Of a DNA stretch of 64,000 bases, positions 45,202 to 53,874 are shown piece after piece (position 1 is the first letter of the stretch; the number at the start of each line of letters is the position of its first letter). This DNA comes from Winogradskyella sp. J14-2. Its GTDB lineage: Bacteria; Bacteroidota; Bacteroidia; Flavobacteriales; Flavobacteriaceae. The position numbers and the translations under genes are program-made. Location of the stretch: assembly GCF_001971725.1 (NCBI RefSeq), contig NZ_CP019388.1:2418001-2482000 (forward strand), given 5' to 3'. Under the pieces are notes generated by a model. It was not told the origin of the DNA, did no database searches, and worked only from the letters and a program-made list of their open reading frames with translations.

Positions 45202-46491
45202 ATGAATAAAGGAAAACTAATAGTATATGTTTTATCTATAATATTCATGATGTCTTGTAAAAATGAAAATAAGGAAGCGTCTTTAACTCAAATTAAAACA
45301 AAAGTGACAGCAAAAGATATATTAGGAAATCCAGAGTATCTGGCTATTTCTTATGGAGGCTATAGAGAAAAGACCAGAGATAGCCAACCTACAATTGCAG
45401 AATTAAAAGAAGATTTAAAAATTCTATCTGCAATGGGTGTTAAGTTGCTCAGAACATATAATGTTCAGCCAAAATTACCTCATGCATCAAATGTTTTAAA
45501 GGCTATTTCAGAACTAAAAACTGAAGATGAAAATTTTGAGATGTACGTTATGCTTGGTGCTTGGATTGACTGTCTAAATGCATGGACAGATAAAGAGCCA
45601 AATCATAATATAGAAAGTCCAAATAATGCTGGTGAAATTAAAAGAGCTGTGGCACTAGCAAATCAATATCCAGACATTGTAAAAATAATAGCTGTTGGCA
45701 ATGAAGCTATGGTAAAATGGGCAACCTCTTACTACGTACAGCCAGAAGTTATCTTAAAATGGGTAAAACATCTTCAGGACCTAAAAAAACAAGAAAAATT
45801 ACCTAAAGATCTTTGGATAACTAGCTCAGATGATTTTGCATCCTGGGGAGGTGGTGAAGATAAGTATCATGTAGAGGATTTAAATGAATTGATAAAGTCA
45901 GTAGATTTTATCTCCATGCATACCTATCCTTATCACAATACCCACTATAACCCAGAGTTTTGGGGAGTGCCAGAAGCACATACCAATATGCCAGATACAA
46001 CTAAAATAGAAATGGCTATGGAACGTGCTTTGAAATTTGCTCAAAAGCAATACGACAGTGTTACCAATTACATGAAAAGCTTAGGTGTAAATAAACCAAT
46101 TCATATAGGTGAGACAGGTTGGGCTACAACATCTACAGGACATTATGGTCCTAATGGTTCAAAAGCAACAGACGAATATAAACAAGGTTTGTATTATAAA
46201 TTAATGCGAAGATGGACCAAAAGCGCTGGTATTTCTTGTTTTTATTTTGAAGCTTTTAACGAGCAATGGAAAGATGCCCACAACCCAAATGGATCAGAAA
46301 ATCATTTTGGATTATTTACAATAGACGGAAAAGCCAAATATCCAATTTGGGATTTAGTTGACAAGGGAATTTTTGATGGATTAACAAGGAATGGTAATAC
46401 AATAACGAAGACGTACAATGGCGATAAGAAAGCACTTTTTAAAGATGTTTTAGTGCCGCCATCTGAAGAAGAAATAATGGCAAATAGGTAA
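45202..46491 (+). CDS. GH17 beta-1,3-glucanase-type lipoprotein
   Basis: The product is 429 residues. The signal IVYVLSIIFMMSC (Cys near 18) is followed by KNENKEAS. The catalytic domain shows the GH17 motifs: acid/base Glu 168 in IIAVGNEAMVKWA and nucleophile Glu 304 in IHIGETGWATTSTG, with LLRTYNVQPKLP near the start and CFYFEAFNEQWKDAHNPNG after the nucleophile. GH17 enzymes hydrolyse or transglycosylate beta-1,3-glucans. Being a lipoprotein it acts outside the cytoplasm, in contrast to the second GH17 at 49576. It starts 12 bases after the phosphorylase gene. Confidence 0.9.
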   Translation: MNKGKLIVYVLSIIFMMSCKNENKEASLTQIKTKVTAKDILGNPEYLAISYGGYREKTRDSQPTIAELKEDLKILSAMGVKLLRTYNVQPKLPHASNVLKAISELKTEDENFEMYVMLGAWIDCLNAWTDKEPNHNIESPNNAGEIKRAVALANQYPDIVKIIAVGNEAMVKWATSYYVQPEVILKWVKHLQDLKKQEKLPKDLWITSSDDFASWGGGEDKYHVEDLNELIKSVDFISMHTYPYHNTHYNPEFWGVPEAHTNMPDTTKIEMAMERALKFAQKQYDSVTNYMKSLGVNKPIHIGETGWATTSTGHYGPNGSKATDEYKQGLYYKLMRRWTKSAGISCFYFEAFNEQWKDAHNPNGSENHFGLFTIDGKAKYPIWDLVDKGIFDGLTRNGNTITKTYNGDKKALFKDVLVPPSEEEIMANR

Positions 46492-46553
46492 CAATGAAAC
46501 ATCCATGATTAACATTAAATCTCATATCGAAAATGATAATAAGATGTTCCATA

Positions 46554-46583
46554 GCCTGCACTGAGCGCAGTCGAAGTGTGACC
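46554..46583 (-). repeat. short dispersed flavobacterial repeat (CACTTCGACTGCGCTCAGTG type)
   Basis: On the minus strand the core reads CACTTCGACTGCGCTCAGTG, an imperfect palindrome framed by CACT/AGTG. A related unit occurs at 63945. Such REP-like units are frequent between genes in flavobacteria. This one sits in the gap ahead of the GH30 gene. Confidence 0.65.
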
Positions 46584-46608
46584 ATTGAAAAACAACAAAT
46601 ATTTACAC

Positions 46609-48096
46609 ATGAAAGCGTTAAGAATTAGTGTTTATTGTCTTTTAATAGCAGCTATGAGTTGTAATACCCAACCAGAAGAGTTAAAAGTTGAGGTTTTGGA
46701 AACTTCAGCAAGTGGAAACCAATTAACTAAAGTTGAGCCTTTGGCTGTAGATGAGGAAGTTGATGCAATGCATGTAATAAGAATTCTGCCAGATCAAAGA
46801 TTTCAAACTATTACAGGATTTGGAGGAGCATTTACAGAGTCGTCAGCATATTTGCTCAATAAATTGAGTCCAAAAAATAGAGATCTTATTTTAAAAGCTT
46901 ATTTCAGTCAAGAAGGCGCAAACTATTCATTATGTAGAACACATATGAACTCTTGTGATTTTTCATTAGGCCATTATTCTTACACACCAACTGAAGATAA
47001 AGAGTTAAAAGACTTCTCTGTTAAGGAAGATATGGATGATTTAATCCCAATGATTAAAGATGCTCAAGCGATTTCTAAAGATGGGTTTAAATTGTTTGCT
47101 TCACCATGGACAGCACCACCATGGATGAAAGACAACAAAGATTGGGTAGGTGGTAAGTTATTGCCAGAGTATTACCCAAGTTGGGCACTGTTCTTTTCAA
47201 AATATATAGAAGCCTATAAAGACCAAGGTATAGAGCTTTGGGGTTTTACTGTAGAAAATGAACCTCATGGCAACGGCAACAATTGGGAAAGTATGCACTT
47301 TACACCAGAAGAAATGACTGATTTTGTTCAGCATCATTTAGGCCCAAAATTAGAAGCTGATGGTTATGGTGATAAAATCATTTTAGGTTACGATCAGAAT
47401 AGAGCAGGAATAAAAGAATGGGTAGATGTAATGTATGCAACCGAAGCGTCTTCAAAATATTATGACGGAACAGCAATTCACTGGTATGAAAGTACTTATG
47501 AGGTCTTTCCAGAAGATCTTCAATATGCCCACAATAAAGCACCAGATAAATATCTTATAGAAACCGAAGGTTGTATAGATGATGAAGTGCCTGTTTGGAA
47601 AGACGATGCTTGGTATTGGAAAAAAGAAGCGACTGATTGGGGCTGGAAATGGGCATCTGAAAAAGATAAGTATTTACACCCTAAATATGCACCAGCAAAT
47701 CGCTATGCAAGAGATATTATAGGTTGTCTAAACAATTGGGTAGATGGTTGGGTAGATTGGAATATGGTTCTAAACAAGCAAGGTGGCCCAAATTGGTTTA
47801 AAAACTGGTGTATTGCTCCAGTAATTGTAGATGAGGTAAATGATGAGGTATACTTTACGCCATTGTATTACATAATGACGCACTTCAGCAAGTATATAAG
47901 GCCAGAAGCTAAGGTTTTAGGTATAGATAAAACGGATAATGACATTATGGCCACAGCAGTAGAAAATCCTGATGGCTCCGTAATTCTTGTAGTATTTAAT
48001 GAAAATAATGAAGCTAAGAAATTTCACCTATGGCTCAATGGCAAAAGGACTACTATATATATAAACCGACAGGCTATTCAAACTATAGTAATGTAG
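46609..48096 (+). CDS. GH30 family glucanase/glucosidase lipoprotein
   Basis: The product is 495 residues from the ATG at 46609; the frame extends to a TTG at 46585, but the lipoprotein signal (MKALRISVYCLLIAAMSC) starts at the ATG. The core has TITGFGGAFTESSAYLLNKL, WTAPPWMKDN, acid/base Glu 218 in GFTVENEPHGNGNNWESM, and a nucleophile near residue 320 in YLIETEGCID. The C-terminal beta-sandwich ends ENPDGSVILVVFNENNEAKKFHL. GH30 subfamilies 1 and 3 act on beta-glucosides and beta-1,6-glucans. In this locus an enzyme removing beta-1,6 branches of laminarin is the natural reading. It follows the GH17 gene by about 117 bases that contain a repeat unit. Confidence 0.92.
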   Translation: MKALRISVYCLLIAAMSCNTQPEELKVEVLETSASGNQLTKVEPLAVDEEVDAMHVIRILPDQRFQTITGFGGAFTESSAYLLNKLSPKNRDLILKAYFSQEGANYSLCRTHMNSCDFSLGHYSYTPTEDKELKDFSVKEDMDDLIPMIKDAQAISKDGFKLFASPWTAPPWMKDNKDWVGGKLLPEYYPSWALFFSKYIEAYKDQGIELWGFTVENEPHGNGNNWESMHFTPEEMTDFVQHHLGPKLEADGYGDKIILGYDQNRAGIKEWVDVMYATEASSKYYDGTAIHWYESTYEVFPEDLQYAHNKAPDKYLIETEGCIDDEVPVWKDDAWYWKKEATDWGWKWASEKDKYLHPKYAPANRYARDIIGCLNNWVDGWVDWNMVLNKQGGPNWFKNWCIAPVIVDEVNDEVYFTPLYYIMTHFSKYIRPEAKVLGIDKTDNDIMATAVENPDGSVILVVFNENNEAKKFHLWLNGKRTTIYINRQAIQTIVM

Positions 48097-48120
48097 AATA
48101 ATTAACAAACGCATAATATT

Positions 48121-49554
48121 ATGGCAGAAGTTAAAACAGCACCTAGAAATAAAGTGCCATTAGGGCAAAAAGCAGCTTTTGGTGCTGGTCATTTAATTAA
48201 TAATTTAATACCAGGGCTTTTAGGTGTATTTGTTTTTATACTAAAAACAGAAGCTTTTGGTATGGATCCTGCTTTAGCAGGTTTAATTGTAGGAATACCT
48301 AGGTTGTTTGATGCAATTACAGATCCAGTTATGGGTTATGTCTCCGACAACACGAGTTCTAAATACGGAAGACGCAGACCTTATATTTTTATAGGCGCAA
48401 TATTTACAGGAATTGTCTTTGCCATATTGTGGCAGGTTAATGAAAATAATACAGAAATGTTCAATTTTTGGTATTTGTTGATTTTTTCAATCCTGTTAAT
48501 TTTTGGAAATACAATTTTCTCTACTCCATTAATTGCCTTGGGTTACGAAATGACATCAGACTACAAGGAAAGAACGCGCCTTATGAGTTTTGCTAATACA
48601 ATAGGACAGCTAGCATGGATGCTTGTTCCATTTCTTTACTTATTACTTCCTAATAAAGATTTATTTAGTGACACTCCTGCTGCGGTAAGAACCATAGCTT
48701 TAATTGCTGGAGCAATTATAATTCTGTTAGGTGTACTCCCTGCTTTTTTCTGTAGAGGAATAGACTCTAGTAATATGGAAGGTAGAGAAGATATCACATT
48801 CAAAAGTGTACTCAATAGTATGGGAAAAATCTTTCAAGGAATAAAATTAGTTCTTAAGAATAAGCCATTTGTTAAATTATGTGTTGCTACATTCTTGGTT
48901 TTTAATGGTTATCAGATAGTTGCTGAATTCGGATTATTTATAATTGCGTTTTACTTATTCAATGGAGATTTTGGTGAGGCTGGCCTTTGGATGACCTTAT
49001 TTCCGGCAGTTACAGCTGCGTTTACGGCTTTTATTGCCATTCCGATTATTAATTGGATGGCAAACAAATGGGGCAAAAAGAATGCTTTTATTTATGCAAC
49101 AGCTATTTCGATAATTGGTTATACTTTAAAATGGTGGGGATTTGATCCAGACAATGTTTACATGATTTTCTTACCAATCCCTTTAATGGCCTTTGGTATG
49201 GGATGCTTATTTACATTAATGATGTCGATGACTGCAGATGTCTGCGACCTTGATGAACTAGAGAATGGAATGCCTCGTAAAGAAGGTACTTTTGGAGCTA
49301 TCTACTGGTGGATGATTAAAGTTGGGCAAGGTATAGCTTTAGTAACATCAGGTTTTATCCTTAAGGGTTTGGGATACGATTCAGAAGCTAGTACTCAAAC
49401 CGCAAGCGCAATCATGGGAATGCGTATTACAGATATTGCACTTCCTGTAATTACTGCTGCTCTGGCAATCTGGGTAATGTGGAAATATAGCCTATCAGAA
49501 GAAAGAGCAAGAGAAATTAAAGCTGAGCTTGTTGAGCGTAGAGGCGAATTATAA
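48121..49554 (+). CDS. MFS sugar:cation symporter (GPH family)
   Basis: The product is 477 residues with twelve membrane helices. The N-terminus KVPLGQKAAFGAGHLINNLIPGLLG and the loop DAITDPVMGYVSDNTSSKYGRRRPYIFIGA (the D-P-x-x-G-x-x-S-D-x-T-x-x-x-x-G-R-R-R-P signature) identify the glycoside-pentoside-hexuronide symporters. The second half has MMSMTADVCDLDELENGMPRKEG, also typical. It would bring gluco-oligosaccharides across the inner membrane with a cation for the cytoplasmic GH17 and phosphorylase. It follows the GH30 gene by 24 bases and precedes the cytoplasmic GH17 gene by 21. Confidence 0.93.
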   Translation: MAEVKTAPRNKVPLGQKAAFGAGHLINNLIPGLLGVFVFILKTEAFGMDPALAGLIVGIPRLFDAITDPVMGYVSDNTSSKYGRRRPYIFIGAIFTGIVFAILWQVNENNTEMFNFWYLLIFSILLIFGNTIFSTPLIALGYEMTSDYKERTRLMSFANTIGQLAWMLVPFLYLLLPNKDLFSDTPAAVRTIALIAGAIIILLGVLPAFFCRGIDSSNMEGREDITFKSVLNSMGKIFQGIKLVLKNKPFVKLCVATFLVFNGYQIVAEFGLFIIAFYLFNGDFGEAGLWMTLFPAVTAAFTAFIAIPIINWMANKWGKKNAFIYATAISIIGYTLKWWGFDPDNVYMIFLPIPLMAFGMGCLFTLMMSMTADVCDLDELENGMPRKEGTFGAIYWWMIKVGQGIALVTSGFILKGLGYDSEASTQTASAIMGMRITDIALPVITAALAIWVMWKYSLSEERAREIKAELVERRGEL

Positions 49555-49575
49555 AAACTTACAAGAAAGAAGAAC

Positions 49576-50469
49576 ATGTCTTTAAGAAAAGAGAAATTTT
49601 TAGCGTTGGCATCTATTGATTATGAAGGAATGTCAATTGAAGACTTAAGAAAGTTGTTTAGAAAAACTCTAAAATCTGGTATGCATGGTTTGTGCTCTAG
49701 TCCTTATGAAGAAGGTCAGGAGCCTGGAGATCAATTAACAGAAAGCCAAATACGTCGCCGTTTAGAAATAATGACACCATACACTAAGTGGATACGATCG
49801 TTTTCGTGTACAGAAGGTAATGAGCTTATTCCTAAAATAGCAAAAGAGATGGGAATGAAGACTTTGGTTGGCGCATGGCTTGGTGATGATGCCGAGATAA
49901 ATAAAAACGAAATAGAAGGATTAATAAAGTTAAGTAAAGAAGGAGTAGTTGATATTGCAGCCGTTGGTAATGAGGTAATGTATAGAGGAGATTTAACAGA
50001 AGAGGAATTATTAAATAAAATTCACCATGTTAAGAATGCTTTGAAAAACACAGAAATCCCTATAGGTTACGTAGATGCCTATTACGAGTTTCAGGAAAGA
50101 CCAGCTATCACCGAGGCATGTGATATTATTCTTGCAAATTGCTATCCGTTTTGGGAAGGCTGTGATTTAGATTACTCTTTACTGTACATGAAAGATATGT
50201 ACCAAAAAGCGCTGAGAGCAGGAAACGGTAAAAAAGTTATAATAACGGAGACAGGATGGCCTAGCGAAGGTACAAACCTGCAAGGTGCATTTCCATCAGA
50301 AGAAAATGCAATTAAGTATTTCATCAACACACAAAAATGGTCTAAAGAAGAAGGGATTGAAATCTTCTATTTCTCATCTTTTGATGAATCTTGGAAAGTC
50401 GGTGGTGAAGGAGATGTTGGAGCCTTTTGGGGTATTTGGGACAAAAATGAAAATCTTAAGTACTGCTAA
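49576..50469 (+). CDS. cytoplasmic GH17 family beta-1,3-glucan hydrolase
   Basis: The product is 297 residues without any signal peptide; the sequence starts MSLRKEKFLALASIDYEGMS. GH17 motifs are acid/base Glu 133 in AAVGNEVMYRG and nucleophile Glu 225 in VIITETGWPSEG, followed by FYFSSFDESWKVGGEGDVGAFWGIWD. The TIM barrel is compact, without the lipoprotein's insertions. Because it is intracellular it must act on imported oligosaccharides, trimming them for the phosphorylase or processing products that phosphorylase leaves. The upstream neighbour is the GPH symporter, which supports this. Confidence 0.9.
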   Translation: MSLRKEKFLALASIDYEGMSIEDLRKLFRKTLKSGMHGLCSSPYEEGQEPGDQLTESQIRRRLEIMTPYTKWIRSFSCTEGNELIPKIAKEMGMKTLVGAWLGDDAEINKNEIEGLIKLSKEGVVDIAAVGNEVMYRGDLTEEELLNKIHHVKNALKNTEIPIGYVDAYYEFQERPAITEACDIILANCYPFWEGCDLDYSLLYMKDMYQKALRAGNGKKVIITETGWPSEGTNLQGAFPSEENAIKYFINTQKWSKEEGIEIFYFSSFDESWKVGGEGDVGAFWGIWDKNENLKYC

Positions 50470-50750
50470 GTACCTTACAAAACATAAATATAACAAAACA
50501 GAACACAACATTACCACTACAATATAGGTCTCTGCATTGACTAATAAGGGTTTTAAATGTTTATTAACCACAATGTTTACAGTATCTATAAGATGATAAT
50601 TAATTATTTACTAAATCGATTTCGTTGTATGTTTTTTGTAAAGGTGGTATTTAGGAATATTCAGTATTAAAACAATAATTTTATGAAATAAGCAATTTAA
50701 TGTTTTAATAATTGCTTTAAATGAATAAATAACTATAATAAATAACAATT
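50470..50750. other. intergenic region, probable promoter of the T9SS carbohydrate-binding gene
   Basis: No gene is seen. It contains AACCACAA (50566-50573) and the 15-base motif at 50626-50640 that is also found before the glycosidase-barrel gene. Confidence 0.5.
50626..50640 (+). promoter_or_regulatory. shared 15-base promoter/operator motif, copy 2
   Basis: TGTATGTTTTTTGTA is identical to the copy at 35061-35075 and lies 110 bases before the ATG at 50751, almost the same distance as copy 1 from its gene. This suggests that the two transcripts are coregulated. Confidence 0.5.
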
Positions 50751-52268
50751 ATGAAAAAAATTACTTTTTTAATCTTTCTATTAGGTACAATTTTGGCATT
50801 CGGTCAATCCTTACCTATAGATTTTGAAGATGGCACAACTGCGCCGCAATTTCAATTTGGTAATTTAGGATTTGGAAATGTTGTAAATCCCGACCAATCT
50901 GGAATAAATACCTCAACACGAGTATTAGAAGTTAATAAACCAGACACTGCAGATTGGTTTGCAGGATTTGGGTTTGAAACACCTGGTTTGCCATTAATTA
51001 ACTTAGCAAATGGTACTGCATTCACAATGAAAGTATGGGCGCCAATTGCGGGTCAAAGTATTAGATTTCAAATCCAAAATGGATTAAATATGGAGCCTAC
51101 TTACAATAGAGATATCGTAATTAATACTGCAATGACATGGGTTGAAGTTACTTTTGACTTTTCTACACAGCCAGGTTTAACAGGTATGGAGCAGTATCCG
51201 GTGTTGGTAATTCAGCCAAATTACGATCCATCATGTGAAGGAGCCAGCTGCTCTACAGTTGGCACAGGCAATGGTGGTTTATGGTACATAGATGATATTG
51301 TACAAGTAGGAGCACCAGCACCTACATGTACAGACGGTGTTCAAAATGGTCAGGAGACTGGTGTCGATTGTGGCGGTCCTGATTGTCCTGCTTGCCCTCC
51401 GTCATGTACTGATGGCATCCAAAACGGAATGGAAACAGGTGTAGACTGTGGTGGTCCTGATTGTCCCGCTTGTCCAGCCCCAGATCCAACTGATGGTCCA
51501 AACAACAATGGTTCATCTGGAACAGATTTTTATATTTACAGCGAATTAAGTGGAAACCCAAATTCATCCGATTTCACTAACTTTAATTTAGTGGATTTTG
51601 CTGGTAGTGTAACAATATCACAACCAGACTTAAATGGCGATACTGTAATTAGAGCTGATAATATCGATTTCTTTGGAAGTGGTTTTGGGGAAGCTTTTAA
51701 TGCAACCGGAACGTACAGCTTTGTTCATTTAAATTATTACGCAACCTCATCTACAGCTTGGAATTTCTCATTGGTAGATCAGTCTTTAAGTGCTACGATT
51801 TGCTGTGGTAACCCAGAAGAACCATTCTACAGATTTGGAGTTGATGAACCTTTACAGACAGGACAATGGGTAAGCGTATTCATTCCATTATCACATTATG
51901 CAAATTTCCCAGGATTAGTAAACGGAACATGGGATGGTACAGACCTTATCCAAACGTTGGTAACTGGTAATGGAACAGTATTTATCGATAATATCTTCTT
52001 TAGTACTACAAATACTTTAGGAAATGAGGAATTTGCGAATATTGAATTCAAAGTATATCCAAATCCTACAGATGATAATTGGACTGTGGTTTCAAATAGT
52101 GTTGTTACTCAAGTTCAGATACATGATATCTTAGGAAAAGAAGTATTAACTGTAAATCCAAATGAAGCAGTGAGTTCTATTGATGCAACAAACCTTAATA
52201 AAGGGGTCTACTTTGCAACCATTACGACCAATACTGGTTCTAATACAGTAAAGTTGATCAAAAATTAA
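50751..52268 (+). CDS. secreted T9SS protein with two carbohydrate-binding-type modules and Cys-rich linker
   Basis: The product is 505 residues. After a signal peptide ([16 protein letters not shown]) the first module (about 20-185) contains [29 protein letters not shown] and [11 protein letters not shown], like the PKD lipoprotein's C-terminus. Residues about 193-243 are two Cys repeats ([17 protein letters not shown] and a near copy). The second module (about 255-425) resembles the C-terminus of the lipoprotein at 38398 ([29 protein letters not shown]). The last 75 residues ([16 protein letters not shown]...[12 protein letters not shown]) are a type A sorting domain for T9SS. It looks like a secreted glucan-binding protein without catalytic residues. 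Confidence 0.83.
   Translation: MKKITFLIFLLGTILAFGQSLPIDFEDGTTAPQFQFGNLGFGNVVNPDQSGINTSTRVLEVNKPDTADWFAGFGFETPGLPLINLANGTAFTMKVWAPIAGQSIRFQIQNGLNMEPTYNRDIVINTAMTWVEVTFDFSTQPGLTGMEQYPVLVIQPNYDPSCEGASCSTVGTGNGGLWYIDDIVQVGAPAPTCTDGVQNGQETGVDCGGPDCPACPPSCTDGIQNGMETGVDCGGPDCPACPAPDPTDGPNNNGSSGTDFYIYSELSGNPNSSDFTNFNLVDFAGSVTISQPDLNGDTVIRADNIDFFGSGFGEAFNATGTYSFVHLNYYATSSTAWNFSLVDQSLSATICCGNPEEPFYRFGVDEPLQTGQWVSVFIPLSHYANFPGLVNGTWDGTDLIQTLVTGNGTVFIDNIFFSTTNTLGNEEFANIEFKVYPNPTDDNWTVVSNSVVTQVQIHDILGKEVLTVNPNEAVSSIDATNLNKGVYFATITTNTGSNTVKLIKN
51327..51473 (+). repeat. tandem Cys-rich linker repeat (two units)
   Basis: Two units of about 26 codons encode [17 protein letters not shown] followed by PDCPAC. 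Each has four Cys residues, probably disulphide-bonded spacers between the two binding modules. Such units are common in flavobacterial secreted proteins. Confidence 0.75.
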
Positions 52269-52294
52269 TAACGATTCTAATTAATAAAAAGAAG

Positions 52295-52326
52295 AAAGAG
52301 TGTATTTTTACAATACACTCTTTTTC
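52295..52326 (+). terminator. intrinsic terminator between the T9SS gene and the lacI-type gene
   Basis: AAAGAGTGTATT pairs with AATACACTCTTT over a 5-base loop and is followed by TTCTTT. It ends 22 bases ahead of the regulator's ATG. Confidence 0.75.
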
Positions 52327-52348
52327 TTTAATAAAAGAATACAATCTA

Positions 52349-53347
52349 ATGACTACCTTAAAAGAATTAGCAAAGCTCTTAAATATTTCGGTGTCCACAG
52401 TTTCAAAAGCACTGAATGATAGCCATGAAATTAGCGAAAATACTAAAAGACGTGTTAATGAGCTGGCAGTTAAGCTTAATTATAAGCCTAATCGCATTGC
52501 ACAACAGTTAAAAACAAACAAAACAAAAACTATAGGTGTCATTTTACCGACAGTGACAAATCCATTTTTTGCTGAGGTCTTACACGGTATAGAAACAAGT
52601 GCTACAAAAAATAACTATGATATCATTGTATGTCTTTCGGACGAGTCTTTAAAAAAAGAACAACGCAGCTTAGAATTATTATCTAATGGAAGTGTAGACG
52701 GGTTTATAATTGCTGTGGCTAGAGAGAGTCAAGTAGAAGAAGAAGTAGAGCACATTAACACCGTTATAAGTAATAGAATACCAATATTAATGTTTGATAG
52801 AGTTGTCAACGAAATAGTGTGCGATAAAGTTATAGTCGATGATTTTAAATCTGTACATGAAGCTACCGAGTATTTAATACAAAAAGAAAATAGAAAGCAT
52901 GTTGTATTGGTAAGTAATATTGAAGAATTAAGTGTAGGTAAGTTGAGAATTAAGGGTTATCAAAAAGCCATGGAGGACGCCGATTTAACGCCTAACATTT
53001 TAAAACTTAGTAAAGTTGATGATGTAGAAAAACATATATATAATTACTTAAAAGAAAATCCTAATACTGATGCTATTGTATCAATTGACCACATAACAGG
53101 TATTATTGCCATTAATATGGCAAAAAAAACAGGAAAAGCAGTTCCTGAAGATTTATCCGTTATTGGTTTTGGCTACGAACATACCCAATTATTGTCTAGT
53201 CCAAAGATTTCTATAGTACATCAAAAGGCTTATGAAATTGGTGAAATGTGTGTTAAATTACTCATTGATAATTTACAATCAGAAAACCACGAACTACAAA
53301 CTATAATAGTACCGAGCAAGCTCAAGCTGGGCGGATCAACCAGATAA
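52349..53347 (+). CDS. LacI/PurR-family transcriptional regulator
   Basis: The product is 332 residues. The N-terminal helix-turn-helix (TTLKELAKLLNISVSTVSKALNDSHEISENTKRRVNELA) and hinge YKPNRIAQQLKTNKTKTIGVILPTVTNPFFAEVLHGIE are textbook LacI. The periplasmic-binding-protein-like domain follows (DGFIIAVARES, IPILMFDRVV, DAIVSIDHITGIIAI, DLSVIGFGYEH). Such regulators answer to an intracellular sugar. It closes the beta-glucan locus, so it probably senses a product in the cytoplasm, while the Y_Y_Y regulator at 32103 senses the periplasmic side. Its start lies close after a terminator hairpin. Confidence 0.92.
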   Translation: MTTLKELAKLLNISVSTVSKALNDSHEISENTKRRVNELAVKLNYKPNRIAQQLKTNKTKTIGVILPTVTNPFFAEVLHGIETSATKNNYDIIVCLSDESLKKEQRSLELLSNGSVDGFIIAVARESQVEEEVEHINTVISNRIPILMFDRVVNEIVCDKVIVDDFKSVHEATEYLIQKENRKHVVLVSNIEELSVGKLRIKGYQKAMEDADLTPNILKLSKVDDVEKHIYNYLKENPNTDAIVSIDHITGIIAINMAKKTGKAVPEDLSVIGFGYEHTQLLSSPKISIVHQKAYEIGEMCVKLLIDNLQSENHELQTIIVPSKLKLGGSTR

Positions 53348-53354
53348 GACAACA

Positions 53355-53379
53355 AAAGCCTGATGGAATATCAGGCTTT
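53355..53379. terminator. bidirectional terminator-like hairpin
   Basis: AAAGCCTGAT pairs with ATCAGGCTTT over a 5-base loop. It lies between the 3' ends of two convergent genes and carries A/T tracts on both sides. Confidence 0.65.
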
Positions 53380-53408
53380 ATGTTAGTTTTAGAATGTAAA
53401 AAGGTGGT

Positions 53409-53777
53409 CTAGTTTCCTTTTATCTTATCGGCTGCGTCCTTACCAGCTTCTTTTACTTTGTCAACCGCATTATTAGCAGCATCTTTAGCATCATCAGCCA
53501 TGTCTTCTGCACTTTCTTTAACGCTATCTACAGCATTGCTGGCAGCATCTTTAGCTTCATCCATAGCGTCACTTGCATCGTCTGCAGCGTCCTCGGCAGC
53601 ATCTTTTACGTCATTAACCGCATCTCCTGCAGCGTCTGCGGCGTCATCCATGGCATCACCTGCAGCATCTGCAGCATTTTCTACAGCCTCTTCAGTTTTT
53701 TCTTTTGTTTCTCTACAAGAGTTTAACGATAAGCCTAAAAATGCAACTAGGGCTAAACTTAATACAACTTTTTTCAT
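53409..53777 (-). CDS. Ala/Asp-rich repeat lipoprotein, LEA-like
   Basis: The product is 122 residues. A lipoprotein signal (LVAFLGLSLNSC, Cys near 21) is followed by nearly uninterrupted 4- and 11-residue periodic sequence: repeated DAAGDAMDDAADAAGDAV, DAAEDAADDASDAMDEAKDA and similar. It should form a long amphipathic acidic helix, as in LEA-like or YtxH-like stress proteins. Composition is biased to Ala, Asp, Lys and Val. No specific function can be given; envelope protection in stress is a guess. It stands alone between the LacI gene (convergent) and the KDO transferase gene. Confidence 0.75.
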   Translation of the reverse strand: MKKVVLSLALVAFLGLSLNSCRETKEKTEEAVENAADAAGDAMDDAADAAGDAVNDVKDAAEDAADDASDAMDEAKDAASNAVDSVKESAEDMADDAKDAANNAVDKVKEAGKDAADKIKGN

Positions 53778-53874
53778 TTTAATAGTTTTAGTGTTAATTG
53801 TTGTTAATGCACTAAGTTAATAATTTAAATGAAATTTTAACAAAATTCCAATATTTATTAATAGCGCAACCTTA

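Noticed and set aside
53458..53820. Ser/Ala-rich plus-strand frame opposite the Ala/Asp lipoprotein
   Set aside because: It is the mirror of the repetitive minus-strand gene, which has a proper lipoprotein signal.
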